Origin: JAGZHZ01 sp963929865
GTDB taxonomy: Bacteria > Bacillota > Clostridia > Lachnospirales > Lachnospiraceae
Direction of reading: 5' to 3'
Length of the DNA stretch: 12,840 nt
Assembly: GCA_963929865.1 (NCBI GenBank)
Contig: CAWVKK010000076.1
Span: 1-12,840 of the forward strand
Numbering within the stretch: the first letter of the stretch is position 1; each line of letters opens with the position of its first letter. Shown in pieces: positions 1 through 5,774 of the stretch. Below the pieces are notes generated by a model. That model was given only the letters and a program-made list of their open reading frames with translations. It did not search any database and was not told the DNA's origin. The position numbers were made by a program, and so were the translations under genes.

Positions 1-912
1 TCGGGAATGTTATATTTTGTATCAAGAATCTGCGCGCCTCTTGTATGGCTGCTGACAAATTCCACAAATTTTGTGCTGAAATTGCTGGGCATCAATCCGA
101 ATGAGGAAGAGGAAGTCGTGACAGAAGAGGAAATCAAAATGATGCTGGCAGAAGGAAACGAACAGGGAACCATACAAGTAGAAGAAAGCAAAATGATTCA
201 GAACATTTTTGAGCTTGACGATACGTTTGTAGACCAGGTCAGCACGCGCAGGAGAGATGTTGTCTTTTTATACTTAAAAGATGACGCGACAGTATGGGAA
301 GAGACGATCAAGGAAAGTCGTTTTACTTACTATCCGATCTGCGGGGAAAACCAGGATGACATTGTAGGGGTGCTGGATACAAAAGACTATTTCCGTTCAG
401 AAGAGAAATCTATGGAATATGTGATGGAACATGCGGTAGACAAACCGTTCTTTGTGCCGGAGGGAATGCGCGCAAATGTGCTGCTGGGCAAAATGAAACA
501 GACAAGAAAGTATTTTGCGGTAGTGCTGGACGAGTACGGCGGCATGTCCGGAATTGTGACATTGCACGATTTAATAGAGGCGCTGGTGGGAGATCTGGAA
601 GAAGAGGAAGTTCCTCCTAAACCGGAAGACATTGAAAAAATAAATGAGAATATATGGAAAATTCAGGGGTGCGCAGATTTGAGCGATGTGGCGGAAGCGC
701 TCCAGATAGAACTTCCGACGGAGACATATGACACCTTCAGCGGTCTGATCTGCGGAGCGATCGGGAGAGTACCGGCAGAAGGAGAAAATTTTACGTGTGA
801 AATTTACGGCATGAAGATAGATGTCAGAGATGTAAAGAATCACATGGTAAGATATGCCATAGTAGAAAAGATGGAAAACCAGGAACACGAGACAGAAAGC
901 ACCGCTGAATAA
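1..912 (+). CDS. CNNM/CorC (HlyC-type) CBS-domain membrane protein, 3' part
   Basis: The reading frame is open from base 1, so the gene begins outside the window; the ATG at base 7 is internal (the frame reads S-G-M-L before it). What remains is the end of the DUF21/CNNM membrane domain (residues about 1-28 from that Met, hydrophobic and ending in LLGINPNEEEE). A cytoplasmic CBS pair follows (about 60-195, with DEYGGMSGIVTLHDLIEALVG closing it), then the CorC/HlyC transporter-associated domain (about 210-285, with TYDTFSGLICG). These proteins sit in the membrane and are linked to Mg2+/divalent cation efflux; the older name hemolysin C is misleading. Family members are usually 400-440 residues, so roughly the first 110-140 are missing. 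The C-terminus is an acidic tail. The family is clear from the domain order; the exact substrate is not shown. Confidence 0.9.
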   Translation, partial: SGMLYFVSRICAPLVWLLTNSTNFVLKLLGINPNEEEEVVTEEEIKMMLAEGNEQGTIQVEESKMIQNIFELDDTFVDQVSTRRRDVVFLYLKDDATVWEETIKESRFTYYPICGENQDDIVGVLDTKDYFRSEEKSMEYVMEHAVDKPFFVPEGMRANVLLGKMKQTRKYFAVVLDEYGGMSGIVTLHDLIEALVGDLEEEEVPPKPEDIEKINENIWKIQGCADLSDVAEALQIELPTETYDTFSGLICGAIGRVPAEGENFTCEIYGMKIDVRDVKNHMVRYAIVEKMENQEHETESTAE

Positions 913-971
913 AAAAAGAGAAAAAAGGGGCGCTTATCTCGGAGGGTAAAACTCCGCCGAGATAAGCGCCC
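911..971 (-). terminator. Strong hairpin with its T-tract on the minus strand
   Basis: Bases 928-942 and 957-971 form a perfect 15-bp inverted repeat (GGGCGCTTATCTCGG against its complement) with a 14-nt loop; a nested CGGAG/CTCCG pairing is an alternative for the top. The flanking A-tracts (911-917 and 921-926) become a U-tract only when read on the minus strand; on the plus strand the stem is followed by CTGCGCC, with no T run. It is therefore a canonical intrinsic terminator for leftward transcription, although the genes on both sides point right. It may still act as a stabilising 3' hairpin for the upstream mRNA. Confidence 0.6.
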
Positions 972-1073
972 TGCGCCTTGAAAGACACAGGCAGTTTGCC
1001 GGCAGTCCAAAGAGGAAAAAAGAAAGGATTTCCCATAAAGCAAAAAAATTTAGGAAAGAAGAGGTAAGCCGTT

Positions 1074-1709
1074 ATGACAAAGGAAGAACTGGCGTTAGAG
1101 GTGATCGACCGATTAAAGAGAGAATATCCGGATGCAGGATGTACGCTTGACTATAATGAAGCGTGGAAACTGCTTGTGAGCGTCCGCCTTGCAGCGCAGT
1201 GTACCGACGCGAGAGTCAATATTGTGGTTCAGGATTTATATCAAAAATACCCGGACGTCGACGCGCTCGCACAGGCGAATCCGGAAGAAATTGAAGAAAT
1301 CATAAGACCATGCGGTTTAGGGAAAAGCAAAGCAAGAGATATCAATGCGTGCATGAAAATTCTGCGGGATCAATATCACGGTCAGGTTCCGGATGATTTT
1401 GACGCGCTCTTAAAACTGCCGGGAGTGGGGAGAAAGAGCGCAAATCTGGTGATGGGAGACGTATTTGGAAAACCTGCAATCGTGACGGACACACACTGCA
1501 TCCGGCTTGTCAACCGGATTGGACTTGTCGACCAGATCAAAGAGCCGAAAAAAGTAGAGATGGCGCTGTGGAAGATTATCCCGGGAGAAGAAGGAAACGA
1601 TTTTTGCCACCGCCTTGTGATTCACGGAAGAGAAGTCTGCACGGCGAGGACAAAACCGCACTGCGATCGTTGCTGTCTGGAAAATATCTGCGAAAAAAAC
1701 GGGATCTAA
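1074..1709 (+). CDS. nth: Endonuclease III (DNA glycosylase/AP lyase)
   Basis: Bifunctional base-excision repair enzyme that removes oxidised pyrimidines from DNA and nicks the abasic site. The 211-residue length matches the family. The helix-hairpin-helix is LPGVGRKSA (residues 115-123) with the catalytic lysine at K121, and the catalytic aspartate is D139 in the VTDTH motif. A C-terminal [4Fe-4S] cluster motif is present at C189, C197, C200 and C206, so the first spacing is C-x7-C rather than the C-x6-C of E. coli and B. subtilis Nth. The ATG at 1074 is preceded by an AGGAAAGAAGAGGT purine stretch at 1052-1065, a suitable ribosome binding site. It stands alone between two hairpin terminators; I found no convincing promoter in the 100 bases upstream. 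It converges on the MATE gene. Identification is secure. Confidence 0.96.
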   Translation: MTKEELALEVIDRLKREYPDAGCTLDYNEAWKLLVSVRLAAQCTDARVNIVVQDLYQKYPDVDALAQANPEEIEEIIRPCGLGKSKARDINACMKILRDQYHGQVPDDFDALLKLPGVGRKSANLVMGDVFGKPAIVTDTHCIRLVNRIGLVDQIKEPKKVEMALWKIIPGEEGNDFCHRLVIHGREVCTARTKPHCDRCCLENICEKNGI

Positions 1710-1742
1710 ACAAGAAAGAAGCTTGTTCGCCATAAGACGCTA

Positions 1743-1786
1743 AAAAAATCTCCGCCGACAAAGAGTTTTGCCGGCGGAGATTTTTT
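1743..1786. terminator. Bidirectional intrinsic terminator between convergent nth and MATE genes
   Basis: AAAAAATCTCCGCCG (1743-1757) pairs without mismatch with CGGCGGAGATTTTTT (1772-1786): a 9-bp GC-rich stem extended by six A/T pairs around a 14-nt loop. It gives a T run on both strands and lies 33 bases after the nth stop and 12 bases after the MATE stop, so it can end both transcripts. Confidence 0.9.
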
Positions 1787-1797
1787 GCCAAATCATA

Positions 1798-3123
1798 TCA
1801 GATCTGCCCAGACTTTTGCCTTTTTCGGTAAACGCCATAAAAACTGCAGGCAATGGCAGCCGTGATCAGCTCTGTCGCGGGAAATGCCAGCCATACGCCG
1901 AAAAGCCCAGCGGCGGCAGAGAGCACAAACGCCATAGGAAGGATCAGGACAAAGCCGCGCAAAATCGAGATGATATGGGCCGGCATCGCATACTCCGACG
2001 AGGTAAAATATACGGAAAGAATGATATTAAAGCCGACAAAGGGGCAGGCGGTAAAGTAAAGCCGCAGACCTTGCACCGCAATCTCCTGAAGAAGATCGTT
2101 TCTCTCGCTGTTAAAAACCGCTGCAATCTGCGAAGACCCGAAAAAGACAGCGCCATAGATCAGGGCGGAGAAGACCAGCATTGTGATCAGAGCATACCGC
2201 AGAATGGACTGAATGTTTCGAACGTTCCCTTTTCCGTAATTTTTGCTGATAAGAGGCTGAATACCCTGGGCAATGCCCGTATAGATGGCAACTACCACAA
2301 GAGACAGGTTAGCGATGACGCCATATGCGGCAACACCGGTATTTCCTTGAAGATTCAGAATAATAGTGTTGAACGCGATTATGACGATACCGGAGGAAAA
2401 CTCTGTGATCAGAGAGGGCATTCCACCTGAGACAATGTCCGCCGCAAGCCTTGGCTTTAGTCTGCATGGCGTAAAGTGAAACTTGTTTTTCTTTTTTAAG
2501 AAATAGCAGGACAAGATCGAAATACTGATGATCGGAGCCAGCCCTGTCGCCAGTACAGCTCCAAAAATTCCCATCCTGCACGGAAAAATAAAAATCCAGT
2601 CTAAGACAATATTTGAAAGGCTTCCGCCGAGCATAGCCGCCATAGAAAGCTGCGGGGCGCCGTCGTTGCGTACAAAGCAAAGCAGGACGTTGTTGAGCAA
2701 AAAAGCGGGGGAAAACAGCAAAATAACCTGCAGATACGTCTTCGACATATCAAAAACGTTTTCATCCGCGCCCAAAAGCGAAGTAATGGCGCCGGAAAGA
2801 AAAAGCCCAAGCAGTACAAAAAAGACGGCAAATCCCGCTGCAAGATAAATCGTGTGGGTGAACGTATGGCTGGCGCCTGCCGATTCCCCCTGACTTTTTT
2901 GAATCGAATATTTGATTCCGCCGCCCATCCCAATCATCAGCCCGCTTCCGTGGATGAAATTGTAGACAGGAATCGCGAGATTAAGAGCCGCCAGACCGTT
3001 GGAGCCGAGTCCTAATGACACAAAAAAGGTATCTGCCAATATATAACAGGAAAGACCGATCATTCCCAAAACGTTTAAAGATGAATATTTGGCAAAATCC
3101 CGAAAACAATTTGATCTGTTCAT
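1798..3123 (-). CDS. MATE-family multidrug/cation antiporter
   Basis: A polytopic inner-membrane transporter of 441 residues, close to the 440-460 usual for MATE proteins, with hydrophobic segments spread through the whole length (about 12 expected). Family marks are the N-terminal ADTFFVSLGLGSNGLAAL stretch, the glycine-rich GLMIGMGGGIKYSI loop, and in the second half IAQGIQPLISKNYGKGN, where MATE proteins carry a conserved Q-P. The family exports drugs or metabolites in exchange for Na+ or H+; the substrate cannot be read here. I chose the ATG at 3123 because AGAGGT lies 7 bases upstream; an in-frame TTG at 3156 would place that site inside the coding region. Transcribed from the minus-strand promoter at 3377-3349 through a long structured leader, so expression is probably conditional. 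Closest in feel to MepA/NorM-type clostridial pumps. Confidence 0.93.
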   Translation of the reverse strand: MNRSNCFRDFAKYSSLNVLGMIGLSCYILADTFFVSLGLGSNGLAALNLAIPVYNFIHGSGLMIGMGGGIKYSIQKSQGESAGASHTFTHTIYLAAGFAVFFVLLGLFLSGAITSLLGADENVFDMSKTYLQVILLFSPAFLLNNVLLCFVRNDGAPQLSMAAMLGGSLSNIVLDWIFIFPCRMGIFGAVLATGLAPIISISILSCYFLKKKNKFHFTPCRLKPRLAADIVSGGMPSLITEFSSGIVIIAFNTIILNLQGNTGVAAYGVIANLSLVVVAIYTGIAQGIQPLISKNYGKGNVRNIQSILRYALITMLVFSALIYGAVFFGSSQIAAVFNSERNDLLQEIAVQGLRLYFTACPFVGFNIILSVYFTSSEYAMPAHIISILRGFVLILPMAFVLSAAAGLFGVWLAFPATELITAAIACSFYGVYRKRQKSGQI

Positions 3124-3342
3124 AAACGAAACCTCTTTTTCTGTATTTTTTTTCAATTTTTCTTCAGTTTCAGCTCATACAAGCAAAATCCCACTTCCTC
3201 TCTGCGCCGTTTTTCCCGTATTGTCAGCAGCCGGAAAAAAGACGCAGCACAAGAAAAAGCATCGACTTTGTATCTTCTAAGGCCTAACGATACAAAATCA
3301 ATGCTTTTTCGCTTACCCGGCGGCAAGACAAACGATCAACTG
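3124..3342 (-). promoter_or_regulatory. 219-nt structured leader of the MATE mRNA
   Basis: This covers most of the 415-base gap between the divergent MATE and ogg genes. Reading leftward from the predicted start site (about 3342) it holds: a short hairpin CTTGCC-GCCG-GGTAAG; the long terminator-like hairpin at 3309-3254; a second hairpin with outer arms CTGCG/CGCAG at 3247-3243 and 3206-3202 and inner arms of T/A-rich pairs (3240-3233 with 3216-3210); then an unpaired-looking stretch leading to the ribosome binding site at 3136-3131. I could not match it to a known riboswitch. No long ORF with a ribosome binding site lies inside it. Confidence 0.6.
3254..3309 (-). terminator. Terminator-like attenuator hairpin in the MATE leader
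   Basis: Two 21-nt arms, 3289-3309 and 3254-3274, around a 14-nt loop. Read on the minus strand all 21 positions pair (two as U-G wobbles) and the stem ends in UUUUU. Read on the plus strand the same two positions are A-C mismatches. The pairing therefore favours the minus-strand RNA, the MATE transcript. The hairpin begins only about 33 nt after the predicted start site, so transcription would stop at about 90 nt unless the hairpin is prevented from forming. Confidence 0.7.
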
Positions 3343-3348
3343 ATGGTT

Positions 3349-3377
3349 ATTATAGCGGAAACAGACAGATGTGTCAA
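3349..3377 (-). promoter_or_regulatory. Consensus sigma-A promoter for the MATE gene
   Basis: On the minus strand TTGACA (3377-3372), a 17-base spacer and TATAAT (3354-3349): twelve of twelve consensus bases at ideal spacing. Transcription should start near 3342 and run leftward into the structured leader. Confidence 0.88.
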
Positions 3378-3476
3378 TCTATTTCAGACGCGGCTTGCCT
3401 GCTTCTTTCACTCTGCGGCTTTTGGAGACAGATTCAGATCCGCAGACCGCCGGACTTTGGACTGCGGCGCAGGGGA

Positions 3477-3505
3477 TAGAAAGAATGGAACGTTTCATGT
3501 ATAAT
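3477..3505 (+). promoter_or_regulatory. Probable promoter of ogg
   Basis: TAGAAA (3477-3482, four of six matches), a 17-base spacer and a perfect TATAAT (3500-3505). It predicts a start near 3512 and a short leader of about 27 bases with GGAGG inside it. This also argues against any ogg start codon upstream of 3539. Confidence 0.6.
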
Positions 3506-3538
3506 AAAAACAAAGAAAAGGATGGAGGTCGTAGGGAT

Positions 3539-4372
3539 ATGGTAGAAATTTCAAACCGGCATTTTAATTTACAGCAAATCTGTGATTCGGGACAGTGCTT
3601 CCGAATGAAGCGGATAAAAGAAAACACGTATCGGCTGATAGCGGGGGAAAGGACGCTTAAAATGGAAGAGAGGGAAGATCGTCTTTTATTTTTCTGCAAA
3701 GAAAGAGAATGGGAGGAAATCTGGAAAGACTATTTTGATATGGACGCCGATTATGAAACGATTATCAGATCGATCGACCGCCGGGACGACTATCTTAGGA
3801 AAGCGGCAGAATATGGAAGCGGCATTCGGATTTTGCACCAGGATCTGTGGGAGATGATGATTTCTTTTATCATCTCCCAGCAAAACAATATAAAAAGAAT
3901 TCAAACGTGCATCGAGACTATATGCGGAAAATTCGGAGAAAAGAAGACAGACGAAGACGGAGAAGAATATTTTGCATTTCCAACGCCAGAGGCGCTGGCA
4001 GGAGCCACAGAGGAGGAACTGCGCCGGTGCAATTTAGGATACCGAAGCCGCTACATCAAAAAGACGGCAGAGCAGGTGCAGACGTATGAAAAATGGAAAG
4101 AGCTGAAAACACTTCCATATCCGCAGGCCAAGGCAGAGCTGATGAAGTTCTGCGGAATTGGACAGAAGGTCTCCGACTGCATCTGCCTGTTTGCGCTGCA
4201 AAAAAAAGAGGCGTTTCCGATTGACACTCATATCCGCCAGGTTCTGCAGCGGCGCTATCCGGACGGATTCCCGTTTGAAAAATATAAAAAAAATGCAGGC
4301 GTCATACAACAATATATTTTTTATTACGATCTTACAAAAAAAGAGAAGAACGCCATTGGACAAAAACGATAA
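3539..4372 (+). CDS. ogg: 8-oxoguanine DNA glycosylase/AP lyase, OGG1 type
   Basis: Removes 8-oxoguanine opposite cytosine and cleaves the abasic strand. The 277 residues contain an OGG N-terminal domain (about 1-105, starting with SNRHFNLQQICDSGQCFRM), the conserved SQQNNIKRI segment (113-121, equivalent to the SNNNI region of human OGG1), and a helix-hairpin-helix FCGIGQKVSDCICLFAL (204-220) with catalytic lysine K210. The PIDTH motif supplies catalytic aspartate D229. The match to human GVGTKVADCICLM is striking. The ATG at 3539 sits 10 bases after GGAGG (3524-3528) and just downstream of a TATAAT; an ATG at 3497 lies within three bases of that -10 box and has no ribosome binding site. Divergent from MATE, single gene or co-transcribed with the small thioredoxin-like gene that follows. 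Function is well supported. Confidence 0.95.
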   Translation: MVEISNRHFNLQQICDSGQCFRMKRIKENTYRLIAGERTLKMEEREDRLLFFCKEREWEEIWKDYFDMDADYETIIRSIDRRDDYLRKAAEYGSGIRILHQDLWEMMISFIISQQNNIKRIQTCIETICGKFGEKKTDEDGEEYFAFPTPEALAGATEEELRRCNLGYRSRYIKKTAEQVQTYEKWKELKTLPYPQAKAELMKFCGIGQKVSDCICLFALQKKEAFPIDTHIRQVLQRRYPDGFPFEKYKKNAGVIQQYIFYYDLTKKEKNAIGQKR

Positions 4373-4385
4373 AGTATCGTATAAT
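4357..4385 (+). promoter_or_regulatory. Promoter inside the 3' end of ogg
   Basis: TGGACA (4357-4362, five of six matches), a 17-base spacer and a perfect TATAAT (4380-4385). It straddles the ogg stop codon and would start transcription near 4392, giving the thioredoxin-like gene its own promoter with a leader of about 85 bases. Confidence 0.65.
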
Positions 4386-4475
4386 GAAAAAAACGGCGCG
4401 CATGGAAAAACGCGCAGCGTTTGCAAGGGAAACAAAAGGGTGTAGATTTGTATCGAGAGACAGGAGGAATCATGG

Positions 4476-4760
4476 ATGTGGTTTGCAAAAAAGAAAAAAA
4501 GTCATCCGGAACAGAAAAAAAGAAGCCTCGTTGCTGTTTTAGGACAGGACAAAGAACAGTGCGATATGCTGGAGAAGAACGTGCGGGAGGGATTTCTGAA
4601 ATTTTATATGGAGGTTCCGATTGACCGGGTTTCCGATCCGGCTGAGATTCAGGAGTATGGCGTGACGAAAGAACCGGCTTTGCTGTATGTTGGAAGAATC
4701 ATTTCAGAGGGAAAAATTCTGGAGAGAAATGAGATTATGAGTTTAATCGCAAACCGTTAG
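4476..4760 (+). CDS. Small thioredoxin-fold protein with a broken CxxC
   Basis: A 94-residue protein with a basic N-terminus (MWFAKKKKSHPEQKKRS) followed by a thioredoxin-3/redox-active-disulfide-protein-2 like fold. Recognisable parts are the first strand SLVAVLG (17-23), the helix DMLEKNVREGF, a second strand, DPAEIQEYGVTKEPAL with the cis-proline equivalent at EPAL, VGRIISEGKIL, and a closing helix. At the place where relatives carry CxxC, this protein has KEQC, so only the second cysteine remains and a classical disulfide exchange is unlikely. The start at 4476 lies 8 bases after AGGAGG (4462-4467); the ATG at 4472 is out of frame and too close. No signal peptide. The family assignment is by pattern recognition and is fairly good; its role is unknown. 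Confidence 0.72.
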   Translation: MWFAKKKKSHPEQKKRSLVAVLGQDKEQCDMLEKNVREGFLKFYMEVPIDRVSDPAEIQEYGVTKEPALLYVGRIISEGKILERNEIMSLIANR

Positions 4761-4769
4761 GATACCAGG

Positions 4770-4893
4770 CAGCGCACGGGACTGCCGCATTAAGCAATGG
4801 ATATGTTCCCCTCCGGGCAGACAAGCGAATCATAAAACTTGCCGCTTAGGAGGGGGACAGTTCATTCCTCATGCGGCGGTCCCGTATTTTTTT
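4770..4893 (+). ncRNA. Structured small RNA candidate, 6S-like shape
   Basis: Bases 4776-4790 (ACGGGACTGCCGCAT) pair with 4871-4885 as a 15-bp stem containing one U-G wobble, followed by seven T (4887-4893). Inside is an open bubble (14 nt at 4791-4804, 12 nt at 4859-4870), then a 10-bp GC stem (4805-4814 with 4849-4858, one U-G wobble), and an apical region with CAAG/CTTG or AAGCG/CGCTT pairing. Both wobbles would be A-C mismatches on the other strand, so the plus strand is the functional RNA. A closing stem, central bubble and second stem ending in a terminator is the outline of 6S RNA, but about 120 nt is short for one (usually 180-200). A weak -10 (TAGGAT, 4758-4763) fits a start near 4770. 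It could also be an attenuator for relQ, or only an elaborate terminator of the preceding gene. Confidence 0.55.
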
Positions 4894-5045
4894 GCTCTGC
4901 CTGTACAGATAAAATTTTTAAAAATTCCAAAGAGAGAAATTTAGAAAAAATTCAGAAAGTGATCACACAGAGATGACGAAAATACGGTATCGTAGGATAT
5001 GTACACGAAAACGGAACGAAAAAGACAGCGCACGGAGAAAGGGGA

Positions 5046-5711
5046 ATGAAATTGACAGAGGAACAATATTATGAGATGATCGTGCCGTATCACGATGCAA
5101 AAAAAATGCTCCTGGCAAGATTGGAGGCGCTGAATCATACTTTATATCAGAACTCGGCATGGCAGCCGATTCACCACATTGAGAGCAGAATAAAAAGAAA
5201 GCAGAGCATGGAAGAAAAGATGAGACGGAAACAGTTAGACGATAGCGTGATAAGCGTCAAAGAAAATTTAAGAGACATTGCCGGAATCCGCGTAATCTGC
5301 TATTCAAAGAAAGATGTGAACTTTTTGTCAGACGCGCTGAAAAAACAAAAAGATCTGATTGTGATTGAAGAGAGGGACTATATTTTGCGCCCAAAACAGA
5401 ACGGATACAGAAGCTACCACCTGATTTTAGGAGTTCCCGTCTATTATGTCAATCAAAAAGAATGGTCTGAGAGGAGGGAGGAAAAAAGACAGATCACAAA
5501 AGTGGGAGAAAAACAGGTTTTTGTCACAAGTATGGATTACTATCCCGTGGAGGTTCAAATACGCACGCTTGGCATGGATTTCTGGGCAAGCATGGAACAC
5601 CGGGTCTGCTATAAACAGGAGAGAGAGGATGAAAAAGAGATGAGAAAAAAGCTTCTCTCTTATGCAAGAGCAGTGGAAGCAATGGAAGCAGAGCTGGAAA
5701 AACTGTTGTAG
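5046..5711 (+). CDS. relQ: RelQ-like small (p)ppGpp synthetase
   Basis: Cytoplasmic small alarmone synthetase that transfers pyrophosphate from ATP to GDP or GTP. Its 221 residues contain only the RelA/SpoT synthetase domain: HHIESRIKRKQSMEEKM (43-59), RDIAGIRVIC (76-85) with Mg-binding D77, the substrate-pocket motif RPKQNGYRSYHLI (115-127), and VEVQIRT plus MDFWASMEHRVCYK (168-190) with catalytic E169. No HD hydrolase, TGS or ACT domain is present, which separates it from long Rel; the order and motifs fit RelQ/YjbM rather than RelP. A charged loop at about 136-160 is somewhat longer than I expect for YjbM. The ATG at 5046 follows GGAG (5034-5037) by 8 bases. The 150 bases upstream hold no clear promoter. 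The C-terminal helix is rich in E, K and A and probably mediates oligomer contacts. Confidence 0.92.
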   Translation: MKLTEEQYYEMIVPYHDAKKMLLARLEALNHTLYQNSAWQPIHHIESRIKRKQSMEEKMRRKQLDDSVISVKENLRDIAGIRVICYSKKDVNFLSDALKKQKDLIVIEERDYILRPKQNGYRSYHLILGVPVYYVNQKEWSERREEKRQITKVGEKQVFVTSMDYYPVEVQIRTLGMDFWASMEHRVCYKQEREDEKEMRKKLLSYARAVEAMEAELEKLL

Positions 5712-5737
5712 ATACCGGAAAAAATGTATGGTACAAT
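5709..5737 (+). promoter_or_regulatory. Extended -10 promoter of the udp-deo operon
   Basis: TACAAT at 5732-5737 preceded by TGG at 5729-5731 makes an extended -10 element; TAGATA at 5709-5714 (four of six) lies at 17-base spacing and overlaps the relQ stop codon. A start near 5744 leaves a leader of about 30 bases before udp. I see no obvious operator palindrome. Confidence 0.6.
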
Positions 5738-5774
5738 AGCCTGGAACACGCAGAAAAAGAAAGAGGGTGAAAAT

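Noticed and set aside
1768..2430. A 220-codon plus-strand reading frame within the MATE region
   Set aside because: It lies antisense to a clear MATE gene; the translation is low-complexity, rich in G, K, R and N, without a recognisable domain or ribosome binding site.
3313..3339. Possible TTG-initiated leader peptide of eight residues (LIVCLAAG) at the 5' end of the MATE transcript
   Set aside because: It begins about 3 nt after the predicted start site, has no ribosome binding site and is too short to judge; noted only because the attenuator follows it directly.
4472..4624. Alternative frame starting at the ATG at 4472
   Set aside because: It is only 4 bases from AGGAGG, ends early, and its translation lacks the thioredoxin-like pattern seen in the frame starting at 4476.
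4770..4893. Bacterial small SRP RNA (4.5S) as identity of the structured RNA
   Set aside because: The size is similar, but I find no conserved GGAA tetraloop and asymmetric-loop sequence of the SRP domain IV hairpin.
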